Notes under the pieces: generated by a model
The model's input: the letters and a program-made list of their open reading frames with translations, nothing else
Database searches by the model: none
Told to the model about the DNA's origin: nothing
Translations under genes and position numbers: made by a program
Part shown: positions 40,150 through 47,488 of the stretch, one piece after another
How the letters are laid out: each line of letters starts with the position of its first letter
How positions within the stretch are numbered: position 1 is the stretch's first letter
Assembly: GCA_963599445.1 (NCBI GenBank)
Contig: CAVBWZ010000018.1
Coordinates: forward strand, 1-51,528
Direction: 5' to 3'
Origin: UBA9732 sp963599445
Lineage (GTDB): Bacteria > Spirochaetota > Spirochaetia > Sphaerochaetales > Sphaerochaetaceae
Length of the DNA stretch: 51,528 bases

Positions 40150-42621
40150 ATGAATCAAGACATGGACAATGATATGAACACAAACCAAACCATAGACGAG
40201 CTCCTGTCGCAGCTCAACGATGAGCAGAGGCAGGCCGTTGAGATAAACGATGGCGCCTTGCTTGTCTTTGCAGGAGCCGGAAGCGGAAAGACCCGTGTCA
40301 TAACGACCAAGATAGCCTATGCAATAGAAAGACTCAACGTGGAGCCTTGGCGCATACTTGCAGTCACGTTCACGAACAAGGCCTGCAAGGAGATGAAGGA
40401 CAGGGTCGGTTCTTTCGTTGGTGAGGAGAAGGCCTCCCAGGTTATGATAAAGACCTTTCACTCATTTGGCGTATGGCTGCTTAGGAAGTATGGCACAAGG
40501 GTTGGTCTTGATCCAAACTTCAAGATCTACGATGACGACGACAGCGTCACGCTGCTTTCGCAATACTATCCTGATGCGAACAAGAAGGACATAAGCGAAG
40601 CGGTCAGGAAAATATCGGTCTTGAAGGATAGGATGCAGAAGCCAAATCCGTTGGACAGGCGTATGATGGACTACTATTTCAAGTATGAAGAGGCCTTGTC
40701 CCAGACGGGCAACGTGGACTTCGCGGACATGATACTCAAGTCCATCAAGCTCCTGAGCGAGAATCCTGATGTCAAGGAGTACGTCCACAACCGCTTCAGG
40801 ATGATTCTGGTGGATGAGTACCAGGACTCCAACACGGCGCAGTTCCTTCTTCTCAAGCAGATCGTTGGGCCAAATACGTTCATATGCGCCGTGGGCGACG
40901 ACGACCAGAGCATCTACCGTTTCAGGGGTGCGGAGGTGAAGAACATACTTGACTTCCCAAATGCCTTCCCAAATACGAAGAAGGTGTTCCTTGGAAAGAA
41001 CTACAGGTGTACGCAAAGCATCCTGGCTGCGGCGAGTGATGTGATAACCCGCAATGAGACAAGAGCCAAAAAAGACCTCGTTGCAGCGAAGAAAGGCGGT
41101 CAGAAGCCGCAGCTGTACTATGTCAACGGCGGCTACGATGAAGCGGCAAAGGTCATAGAGATACTGAAGAAAGCCGCCGTCAACGATCCAAAGGCATACG
41201 AGAAGAGCGCAGTCCTCTACAGGACGAACTCGCAGTCCAAGGATTTCGAAGACCGTTTCATGATGAACTCCATCCCGTATCATATAGTGGGTTCGCTTAG
41301 GTTCTACGACAGGGAGGAGGTCCGCGACTGTATTGCCCTCATTTCGCTCATTTCGAACCCAAGGGACAGCGTGGCGTTCCAAAGAATGGTCAACAAGCCG
41401 GCCAGAAAGGTTGGCGATGCAAGCATAGAGAAGATCCTTGCATACGCTCAGAACAATCCAATGATGGGTGGCGACATAATGTACGCCGCACGCAACGCAA
41501 CGGGCGATGGAATAGTCAAGGGCGTGGCGGCGACAGGGCTTTCGCAGTTCCTTACTGCATACGATACGAGCAAGGCGCAGTTCGGGACGCTTTCCAACGG
41601 AGACCTGCTTCAGAACATGCTGGTGGGCTTTGGACTTCTTGAGTACTACACCAAGCGCGATGTGGACGAGCACAACGACATCAACAAACGAACGGACAAC
41701 CTAGCACAGCTTGTGAACATGCTCTCCTTGCCCGAGTTCTGCGACGGACAGGATGGCATAAACGCTTTCCTTGAGTTCGCATCCCTCGATTCGTCGTCGC
41801 TTGGCTCCCAGACCGAGGGCAAATCCAACGAGGGCGTGACGCTCATAACCATGCACAACACCAAGGGCTTGGAATACGACAGGGTCTTCATGGTTGGCAT
41901 GGAGGACGAAATCTTTCCCGGTCACAGAGAGGACCGCACCAACGAAGACATCGAAGAGGAGCGGCGCATCTGCTACGTGGCCATGACCCGCGCACGCAAG
42001 GAGCTGTACCTCTCGTGTGCCTCCATGCGCATGAAATGGGGCAACATGCAGTACGAAACCCCAAGCATGTTCCTCTCTGAGATAGACCCCGCGCACGTGG
42101 ACGTATTCGACCTTCGCACGTCCCGCTCCAAACCGGCATCCTACGGCGGCACCGGCTTTGGCGACTGGATGGGCCGTTCCTCCAAGACCGATTATTCCGA
42201 TTATGCCGATTCCAGCGATGCCTCCAATTACGACGATTACGACTCGCGTGGTAGCCGTGGCTACGTCGGAGGATTCCGCCAGTATGGTGGTTATAGCAAA
42301 GGCTATGGTAGCTGGAAGAAGGATTCTCCTGAAAAGCCAAGTGGACCAAAGCCGTCTGAGGCTGGCAAATACAACATAAGGAACAAGGACGGAGCCCTTG
42401 CAAAAAGCGGGGTGGTATTGGTGAAGAAGGCCTCAAAGGCATCGGTCTTGCCTGGGAGTGTGAAGTTTGAGGTCGGCGACCGGATCCGTAGCCAGTTCTA
42501 CGGCGAGGGGACCATAACGGGCAAGCGGCAGTTCGGGGGGCGCGAGGTCCTTGACGTGAAGTTCGACACAGGCCGCACCGGCACGTTCGCCACTGCAACC
42601 GCCGCATTCGAAAAGATTTGA
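40150..42621 (+). CDS. pcrA: ATP-dependent DNA helicase PcrA/UvrD
   Basis: The 823-residue SF1A helicase starts with the Q-motif LNDEQRQAVEINDGALLVFA, Walker A GAGSGKTRVITTKIA (about 42), AVTFTNKACKEMKDRV, DEYQDSNTAQFLLLKQI (about 221), VGDDDQSIYRFRGAEV, TLITMHNTKGLEYDRVFMVG and CYVAMTRARKELYLS. It acts in repair and replication restart. From about residue 670 a low-complexity Tyr/Ser/Asp/Gly linker leads to a C-terminal RNA-polymerase-binding type Tudor-like domain (VKFEVGDRIRSQFYGEGTI, TGKRQFGGREVLDVKFD), as in PcrA. It is probably co-transcribed with rimO. Confidence 0.93.
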   Translation: MNQDMDNDMNTNQTIDELLSQLNDEQRQAVEINDGALLVFAGAGSGKTRVITTKIAYAIERLNVEPWRILAVTFTNKACKEMKDRVGSFVGEEKASQVMIKTFHSFGVWLLRKYGTRVGLDPNFKIYDDDDSVTLLSQYYPDANKKDISEAVRKISVLKDRMQKPNPLDRRMMDYYFKYEEALSQTGNVDFADMILKSIKLLSENPDVKEYVHNRFRMILVDEYQDSNTAQFLLLKQIVGPNTFICAVGDDDQSIYRFRGAEVKNILDFPNAFPNTKKVFLGKNYRCTQSILAAASDVITRNETRAKKDLVAAKKGGQKPQLYYVNGGYDEAAKVIEILKKAAVNDPKAYEKSAVLYRTNSQSKDFEDRFMMNSIPYHIVGSLRFYDREEVRDCIALISLISNPRDSVAFQRMVNKPARKVGDASIEKILAYAQNNPMMGGDIMYAARNATGDGIVKGVAATGLSQFLTAYDTSKAQFGTLSNGDLLQNMLVGFGLLEYYTKRDVDEHNDINKRTDNLAQLVNMLSLPEFCDGQDGINAFLEFASLDSSSLGSQTEGKSNEGVTLITMHNTKGLEYDRVFMVGMEDEIFPGHREDRTNEDIEEERRICYVAMTRARKELYLSCASMRMKWGNMQYETPSMFLSEIDPAHVDVFDLRTSRSKPASYGGTGFGDWMGRSSKTDYSDYADSSDASNYDDYDSRGSRGYVGGFRQYGGYSKGYGSWKKDSPEKPSGPKPSEAGKYNIRNKDGALAKSGVVLVKKASKASVLPGSVKFEVGDRIRSQFYGEGTITGKRQFGGREVLDVKFDTGRTGTFATATAAFEKI

Positions 42622-42659
42622 CATTTTCAAGTGATGCATTTTTCGAAGGGGAGCAGAAA

Positions 42660-42851
42660 ATGGTTGAAGAGAACACGGCTTTGATTGAAACAGAGAGGAA
42701 AATTCCAAATAGAGGAACGATGGAGGCTCTTGAGGAAGTTCGAAGAATGAAAGCCAATCCATCGCTTGGCAAGACTTATACCAATGTCGATGACATGATG
42801 AAGGATTTGCTTGCCCCTACAAGGACTGGGACGCATAGCGACTTGTTCTGA
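42660..42851 (+). CDS. RelB/DinJ-like antitoxin, apparently orphan
   Basis: The 63-residue protein has the C-terminal pattern of RelB/DinJ antitoxins: ERKIPNRGTMEALEEVRRMK, then NPSLGKTYTNVDDMMKDLLA. AAGGGGAG lies 7 nt before the ATG. No toxin gene follows; the next genes are the ribosomal proteins. The N-terminal ribbon-helix-helix DNA-binding region normally found is missing or much shortened, so it may be a remnant or a domesticated regulator. Confidence 0.65.
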   Translation: MVEENTALIETERKIPNRGTMEALEEVRRMKANPSLGKTYTNVDDMMKDLLAPTRTGTHSDLF

Positions 42852-42857
42852 AAAGAT

Positions 42858-42886
42858 TTGAAAGTTCAGCGCACAACCACTAGACA
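42858..42886 (+). promoter_or_regulatory. Promoter of rplM-rpsI
   Basis: TTGAAA (42858-42863) and TAGACA (42881-42886) are separated by 17 bp. The start codon of rplM is about 190 bp downstream, leaving a long untranslated leader. Confidence 0.6.
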
Positions 42887-43077
42887 AAGTGTGCCGTTGA
42901 AATATATTATCGGTTTTGTGCGCCGTCTTTGAAGCATGCACCAAGGGACTCAAACCCCTTTCCCACGGGGTTCTGCGGTGTGGAGGCCAAAAGGGACGGG
43001 TCGCTTGCCTACGGACTGCTCATCCAATGGCTTTGGGACGGCACAGAACATTACTACTTATTGTATAGGTGTTTACT
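42887..43077 (+). other. Long 5' leader of rplM (candidate ribosomal-protein autoregulatory RNA)
   Basis: The leader contains a hairpin AACCCC/GGGGTT (42953-42958, 42967-42972), repeated AAGGGAC blocks and a GCGCACAA/TTGTGCGC inverted repeat that spans the promoter (42869-42876, 42916-42923). A structured leader of this size before L13 would fit autoregulation by L13 as known from other bacteria; no named motif was matched. Confidence 0.35.
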
Positions 43078-43506
43078 ATGAAGACAATTTTTGTAAAGCC
43101 GCAGACAATGGAGAAGAAGTGGTACCTGATCGATGCTGAGGGCAAGGAGCTCGGACGTGTCGCAGTCATGGCCGCAAACATCCTCCGTGGCAAGAACAAG
43201 CCGGAATATGTCCCAAACCAGGACATGGGTGATTACGTCATTATCATAAATGCTGAGAAGGCAGCTCTCACAGGAAACAAGGCTCAGGACAAGATGTACC
43301 GCCGTGTTTCAATGTATCCGGGTGGAATGAAGGAAGAGACCTACGCACAGATGGTCGTCCGCAAGCCAACCTATCCAATGGAGCACGCCGTCAAGGGAAT
43401 GCTTCCAAAGGGACCACTCGGACGCAAGCTCTTCACCAACATGAAGGTCTACGCTGGTGACAAGCATCCACATGCAGCACAGCAGCCAATTAAGGTTGAA
43501 TTCTAA
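43078..43506 (+). CDS. rplM: 50S ribosomal protein L13
   Basis: The 142-residue protein begins MKTIFVKPQTMEKKWYLIDA and carries LGRVAVMAANILRGKNKPEY, VIIINAEKAALTGNKAQDK, and VKGMLPKGPLGRKLFTNM, all typical of L13. The start at 43078 fits the family N-terminus. Codon use is strongly biased, as in highly expressed genes. rpsI follows after 11 bp. Confidence 0.97.
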   Translation: MKTIFVKPQTMEKKWYLIDAEGKELGRVAVMAANILRGKNKPEYVPNQDMGDYVIIINAEKAALTGNKAQDKMYRRVSMYPGGMKEETYAQMVVRKPTYPMEHAVKGMLPKGPLGRKLFTNMKVYAGDKHPHAAQQPIKVEF

Positions 43507-43517
43507 GAGGTAAGAAT

Positions 43518-43928
43518 ATGGCAAAGACAGAAGAAAAGAACATTAACCTTGGTCAGGGAACTGGTCGCAGAAAGACTGCTGTTGCTCGTGTCTACCTCAG
43601 AGAAGGCAACGGTAAGATCACAATCAACGGAAGAGAGCTTGAAGACTACTTCAAGGATCCTCTTTGCATCTATCAGGTCAAGCAGCCTTTGGATGTCACC
43701 GATACTCTCACGAAGTTCGACATCGTTATCACAGTGAGCGGTGGTGGTCCTTCCGGTCAGGCTGGCGCATGCCGCCATGGCATCGCACGTGCACTCGTTG
43801 CTGAGAACGAAGCCAACAAGCCAGTGCTCCACGAGAACGGCTTCCTTACAAGAGACCCAAGAATGGTCGAAAGAAAGAAGTACGGTCAGAGAGGTGCAAG
43901 ACGCCGCTTCCAGTTCTCAAAGAGATGA
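43518..43928 (+). CDS. rpsI: 30S ribosomal protein S9
   Basis: The 136-residue protein has the S9 core GTGRRKTAVARVYLREGNGK, ITINGRELEDYFKDP, SGGGPSGQAGACRHGIARAL and the conserved C-terminus ARRRFQFSKR, whose final Lys-Arg contacts tRNA in the P site. AAGAGGTAAG precedes the ATG. A terminator follows at 43971. Confidence 0.97.
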   Translation: MAKTEEKNINLGQGTGRRKTAVARVYLREGNGKITINGRELEDYFKDPLCIYQVKQPLDVTDTLTKFDIVITVSGGGPSGQAGACRHGIARALVAENEANKPVLHENGFLTRDPRMVERKKYGQRGARRRFQFSKR

Positions 43929-43949
43929 TCTCAACAGGTTTCTTTTTGT

Positions 43950-44465
43950 ATGGAAAAGAACACAAGGAAAGAGCCAGTTCCCACGGGAGTTGGCTCTCCT
44001 TTTTTTATGTGCAGACAACAGGCTCTGCGTTACCTTGTCCTACGCGAACACAACAGAAGCGAGCTTAGAACCAAGCTTCTAGGCAAGGGCTATGATGCTG
44101 CTCTTGTAGATTTCGTTCTGGACGATCTCGTTGATGATGGTTCGTTGAGTGAGCGCCGCTATGTAGAGTCGTTCGTCCGTTCCTCAAACTGCCGCCATCC
44201 TGAGGGAAAATCCCTTGTCACGGCTCGCCTTGCTGCAAAGGGTGCTGACCGTCATGTATGTTCCGAGGTCTTGGACGAGATGTATGGTGACTATGACTAT
44301 GTGTCCTCTCTGTTACGCCAGGCATATTCACGCATCGTTTCAAAGTCCGTTACCAAAGGAAAGTCCCTTTCTTCGTACGAAGTGCGCCAGGCTCTTGCCA
44401 AGCTTGGGTTTTCATCCTTACAGATTCGTGAGTGCCTAGAGAATGAGGATTCCTCTAAGGGTTGA
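43950..44465 (+). CDS. recX: RecX-type regulatory protein
   Basis: The protein has the three-helix RecX repeats: ALRYLVLREHNRSELRTKLL, LVDFVLDDLVDDGSLSERRY, FVRSSNCRHPEGKSLVTARL and GFSSLQIRECLENE. RecX inhibits RecA filaments. The start is uncertain: ATG at 43950 (171 residues) would place the rpsI terminator hairpin inside the coding region, whereas ATG at 44007 (152 residues) gives the usual family N-terminus but lies directly after the T-run with no ribosome site. Expression probably depends on read-through of the terminator. The stop codon lies in the first unit of the 10-bp array. Confidence 0.85.
   Translation: MEKNTRKEPVPTGVGSPFFMCRQQALRYLVLREHNRSELRTKLLGKGYDAALVDFVLDDLVDDGSLSERRYVESFVRSSNCRHPEGKSLVTARLAAKGADRHVCSEVLDEMYGDYDYVSSLLRQAYSRIVSKSVTKGKSLSSYEVRQALAKLGFSSLQIRECLENEDSSKG
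43971..44006 (+). terminator. Terminator of rplM-rpsI, overlapping the start of recX
   Basis: GAGCCAGTTCCC and GGGAGTTGGCTC form a 12-bp stem with two G-U pairs and are followed by TCC and seven T. The T-run ends one base before an ATG that begins the conserved part of recX. Confidence 0.85.
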
Positions 44466-44530
44466 TGCGCCCTAGTGCGCCTTGGTGCGCCGTAGTCCGC
44501 CTTGATCCGCCATAATGCGCCTTCATGCGC
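44461..44530 (-). repeat. 10-bp tandem array (seven units) starting at the recX stop codon
   Basis: Seven perfect-phase 10-bp units (plus strand GTTGATGCGC, CCTAGTGCGC, CTTGGTGCGC, CATAATGCGC and others). On the minus strand the unit reads AGGCGCATCA-like, matching the array at 21471-21530. The recX stop codon at 44463-44465 is in the first unit. Confidence 0.8.
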
Positions 44531-44627
44531 CAGAGCAAACAACGTCAAATGGAGTGCACTAGGTTCATTTGGCACACAAATCACACATTGATTTAGATAT
44601 TTCTTTATATAATAAACAGTTATAACA

Positions 44628-44726
44628 TTAATTGCACCTTTTGGCATGTTTTTTTAGAGATTAATTGCACCTTTTGGGGTGTTTTTTAGGAGTTTAATTG
44701 CACCTTTTGGCACTTTTTGAGCCTTA
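44628..44726 (+). repeat. Three 33-bp direct repeats (iterons) upstream of the GNAT-like gene
   Basis: TTAATTGCACCTTTTGG begins at 44628, 44661 and 44694, a spacing of exactly 33 bp twice; the remaining 16 bp of each copy are T-rich and less conserved. The third copy adjoins the promoter region of the gene at 44766. Together with the 10-bp array these fill the 300-bp gap after recX; no gene is visible in it. Confidence 0.8.
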
Positions 44727-44765
44727 TGACCTATGCTAGACTAAGCACAAGAGGGTTTGTTTTAT

Positions 44766-45677
44766 ATGAATCATAGAGTCAAACTGCCGGTGCTGTCTAA
44801 GGAGACGTTGTCCGAGATTGCATACGGAATGGAGAATCAGGAGTTCGAAAGCGTGTTCTGTCTTGATGACGGAAACGTCTATCCTCAGGAAATGCTTGAA
44901 GAGAGCTTCGACGATGTGGAGTCACACAACTTCGTGGATCTTCCGGACTGGTCAAGCGCAGATGGATACCGACTCATGTGTTCGTTCGTGCAGGTCTGTG
45001 ACGACGACAAGTTGAAAAACGAGCTCTCCAACGCCCTGAATTCAGGTGCCCGTGGGGTGTTCCGCCGTTTCAGGGCTGTCCTTGAATCCCACGAGGGAGC
45101 GCTTTCCAAGTGGTACGAATTCAAGGACCGCAAGATGGAGCAGTACATCCTTTCATGGTACCGCAAGCTGTTCAACCACAGGGATATCGGTCTGAAAAGG
45201 GAAGGGGATGCCTTGCCTGCGTGCGATATCATGGTCGATTACGACATCATTCATCAGGAATCCATTGAGGCCGATGTCTCTGAGACCATCAAGCGTGAGG
45301 TGAACGACCCCGTTATGATGAAGGTTATGGAGGCGTTTTCAAGCAAGGAGGCGTTTTGTGCCTACAAGCAGGGTTCGTTGTGTGGAGTCGTGGCCTTTGA
45401 GGTCGTGGATGATGCTGCGTGCGTGCTCTGCTATTATATAGGGGAAGAAAACAGAGGTGCCGGGTTGTTCGGGCTTCTCTTCGATTTCATGAACCGCGAG
45501 CTTGAAAGAAGGGGTGTGGAGCGTGTGGTCTTTCCAATTCCGTCTGCGGTTTTAAGGCTTGAATCCATGCTAAGCGGAAGGGAAGTTGGGTCTACAGTTC
45601 GGGCGCAGGTGCGTGAATACAAGGTTGTGGATTGGAACGAAGCGGTGGAATCGGCCGAGATCGCATACATAGTTTAG
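44766..45677 (+). CDS. Protein with C-terminal GNAT-like acetyltransferase domain
   Basis: The 303-residue protein is uncharacterised in its first 170 residues (helical, acidic). The last 110 or so residues look like a GNAT fold: AYKQGSLCGVVAFEVVDDAA, VLCYYIGEENRGAGLFGLLF (acetyl-CoA-binding loop, a loose Q/R-x-x-G-x-G/A) and a final strand VGSTVRAQVREYKVVDW. The substrate is unknown. AGAGGG lies 10 nt before the ATG at 44766. The three 33-bp iterons upstream suggest dedicated repression or activation. Confidence 0.6.
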   Translation: MNHRVKLPVLSKETLSEIAYGMENQEFESVFCLDDGNVYPQEMLEESFDDVESHNFVDLPDWSSADGYRLMCSFVQVCDDDKLKNELSNALNSGARGVFRRFRAVLESHEGALSKWYEFKDRKMEQYILSWYRKLFNHRDIGLKREGDALPACDIMVDYDIIHQESIEADVSETIKREVNDPVMMKVMEAFSSKEAFCAYKQGSLCGVVAFEVVDDAACVLCYYIGEENRGAGLFGLLFDFMNRELERRGVERVVFPIPSAVLRLESMLSGREVGSTVRAQVREYKVVDWNEAVESAEIAYIV

Positions 45678-45761
45678 TTGCCTATTTTGGGGAAAAATGC
45701 ATAAAAATTGCAAAAAAACGGTCAAACTTGTTGTAACCCCGTGTGTTTTGTTTTGTTTTTC

Positions 45762-45790
45762 TTGACAGTTATGAAGGTCGTTGTTAGAAT
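45762..45790 (+). promoter_or_regulatory. Promoter of the first outer-membrane-protein gene
   Basis: Consensus TTGACA (45762-45767), exactly 17 bp, TAGAAT (45785-45790), about 70 bp before the start codon. The gene has the ribosome site GGAGGAAG. Confidence 0.75.
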
Positions 45791-45851
45791 GACGCTTGTA
45801 TAACGAGAAAAAAGGGAAAAAGCTGGTCTTTGGCCAGCCCCGAAATTATTG

Positions 45852-45903
45852 GAGGAAGTATGAAAAAAGGTATTATCGTACTTTTGATTACGGTGCTGGC
45901 TGC
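45852..45903 (+). repeat. 52-bp inverted repeat, left copy (5' end of first OMP gene)
   Basis: The ribosome site, start codon and first 15 codons of the gene at 45860 are identical over 52 bp to the reverse complement of 48963-49014, the same part of the gene at 47489-49006. Confidence 0.9.
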
Positions 45904-47359
45904 AGGAATGGCTTTTGCTACATTCACAGGCTCCGCATCCATCAACTTTGGTGTCAGCCTTGACGAGAAAGGCTGGGGCTTCACGAACACGAAAGCTATA
46001 GACGAGTATTCGTTCACATTTGCTCTTGATACCCAGAGCGCAGCAGTTGGTGCAGAGCACCAGACAGATATTTGGGCAGAGTTGGCAGCAGAAGCATCTG
46101 CATCAATTCTCAAGGAAGAGGATGACGATGCTCCATATATTGATATGGATGTTGACATCACAACTGCAAACATTCACATCTATGACTTCACGATTGGAAT
46201 CCTCGGACCAAAGGCTGCATACAATTATGCTTCTTCTTGGACAAACGACAAGGATACAACCTACCATACTCCAAACTATGACTTTGCTAACAATGGTAGA
46301 ACGGGTAAGACTTTCAACCACAAAGCTGGTGGATTCAACGTTTCATATCAGGGATACACAGTGTCCTTCGCAATGAACAATGCTTACACTGCTGCTACTG
46401 AAGGTTCTAAGGCTGGATATGCAGATCTCGTTTGGATTTCTGATGACGATTTCGCTGCAATGGAGCCAGAGGATCAGGCAAAGTATGATGAGGTAGCTGC
46501 AATAGTCACTCCTGGTGGAAAATACTATGCAGAGAAAGTTGAGGCTGTTGCGGCAACAGGTGCTTCCGACAAGCTCACTGTCTTCGCAAATGCAGAGACG
46601 AAGGAATTCGAGCTTGCTGAAGGCATGACAGTTCAGGCTGCTGCAAACCTCCTTCTTGTTGGTAAGGATTCCAAGCCAGTTGTTGGTGCTGCTGCAAAGT
46701 ATGCATATGAAGCTGACAAGCTTTCTGTTGGCGTTGCTACTGATTTCCAGTTCGACGCAAACAAGGAAGTTGTTGCTCTTGATGCAAAGGCAGACGCAAA
46801 GTACGACATCGTGAGCGGTGCAGTCTACTTTGGTTCTGACAAGCTCGGCAAGGATGGAGCAAAGTACATCATCGAGGCCAAGGTTGGCGCAGACATTCCA
46901 GTTGCAGAGAACGTAACGCTCAAGGTCGCTGGTGAAGTTGATGACCTCAACGTTGCTCTCAAGGAGAATGCTCTCAAGGATGCTGTCTACACAGCTTCTG
47001 TTGGAACAACGGTTGACAAGATTACAGCAAAGGCTTCTATGACACTTGGAAAGGAAGTTGACAAGAATTCAACAACAAAGGCAAAGGCTGGAAAGGGACT
47101 CCTTGTTGCAGCAAATGTTACTTATGCAACTGATATGTTCACCGCAAATGCTGGCATTTCAGTCGGTTTCGAGAAAAAAGCTGACGAACTTGCATACTAT
47201 GGTGTAAAGCCAAGTGCTTCCATTTCAACAAGCGCTATAATCGAGGGATGCACACTTTCTCTCGGTTGGTCCAAGGCAAACTTCGTAGCTGAAGAGGCAA
47301 CACAGATTGGAACAGCTTCAAAGGGTTCCATCGATGCTTCTGCAAAGATCAGCTTCTAA
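45860..47359 (+). CDS. Abundant outer-membrane beta-barrel-type protein
   Basis: The 499-residue protein has a signal peptide MKKGIIVLLITVLAAGMAFA and then GSASINFGVSLDEKGWGFTN, alternating hydrophobic and polar residues throughout, many short strands in the second half (ITAKASMTLGKEVD, FTANAGISVGFE), and ends in a strand IDASAKISF with terminal Phe, the classical sign of an outer-membrane barrel. Codon use is strongly biased like that of the ribosomal genes, suggesting very high expression. It is convergent with a paralogue of similar size at 47489. The long Ala/Lys/Asp-rich middle section resembles spirochaete major surface proteins in style only; no named family is claimed. Confidence 0.75.
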   Translation: MKKGIIVLLITVLAAGMAFATFTGSASINFGVSLDEKGWGFTNTKAIDEYSFTFALDTQSAAVGAEHQTDIWAELAAEASASILKEEDDDAPYIDMDVDITTANIHIYDFTIGILGPKAAYNYASSWTNDKDTTYHTPNYDFANNGRTGKTFNHKAGGFNVSYQGYTVSFAMNNAYTAATEGSKAGYADLVWISDDDFAAMEPEDQAKYDEVAAIVTPGGKYYAEKVEAVAATGASDKLTVFANAETKEFELAEGMTVQAAANLLLVGKDSKPVVGAAAKYAYEADKLSVGVATDFQFDANKEVVALDAKADAKYDIVSGAVYFGSDKLGKDGAKYIIEAKVGADIPVAENVTLKVAGEVDDLNVALKENALKDAVYTASVGTTVDKITAKASMTLGKEVDKNSTTKAKAGKGLLVAANVTYATDMFTANAGISVGFEKKADELAYYGVKPSASISTSAIIEGCTLSLGWSKANFVAEEATQIGTASKGSIDASAKISF

Positions 47360-47383
47360 GTCCTAGCTTTAAATCAAGCATTC

Positions 47384-47417
47384 AGGCCACTTCAGGATTG
47401 AGGTGGCCTGTTTGTTA
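47384..47417 (+). terminator. Terminator of the first OMP gene
   Basis: AGGCCACTTCA/TGAGGTGGCCT (47384-47394, 47399-47409) with loop GGAT is followed by GTTTGTTA. Confidence 0.8.
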
Positions 47418-47430
47418 TCTGAGCATTCTA

Positions 47431-47460
47431 AAAGAAACAGGCCGCCTTTTGGGCAGCCTG
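47431..47460 (-). terminator. Terminator of the second OMP gene
   Basis: On the minus strand CAGGCTGCC/GGCGGCCTG (47460-47438) with loop CAAAA is followed by TTTCTTTT. The two convergent genes have separate back-to-back terminators. Confidence 0.8.
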
Positions 47461-47488
47461 TTCGTGTTTGATATGATGTTTTTCAAGA

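Noticed and set aside
40462..41673. Long minus-strand open frame of 403 codons
   Set aside because: Antisense to the conserved helicase core of pcrA, with no ribosome site and no motif.
42936..43020. tRNA-like sequence on the minus strand in the rplM leader
   Set aside because: A T-arm-like hairpin can be drawn, but no acceptor stem, D-arm or anticodon arm pairs with it.
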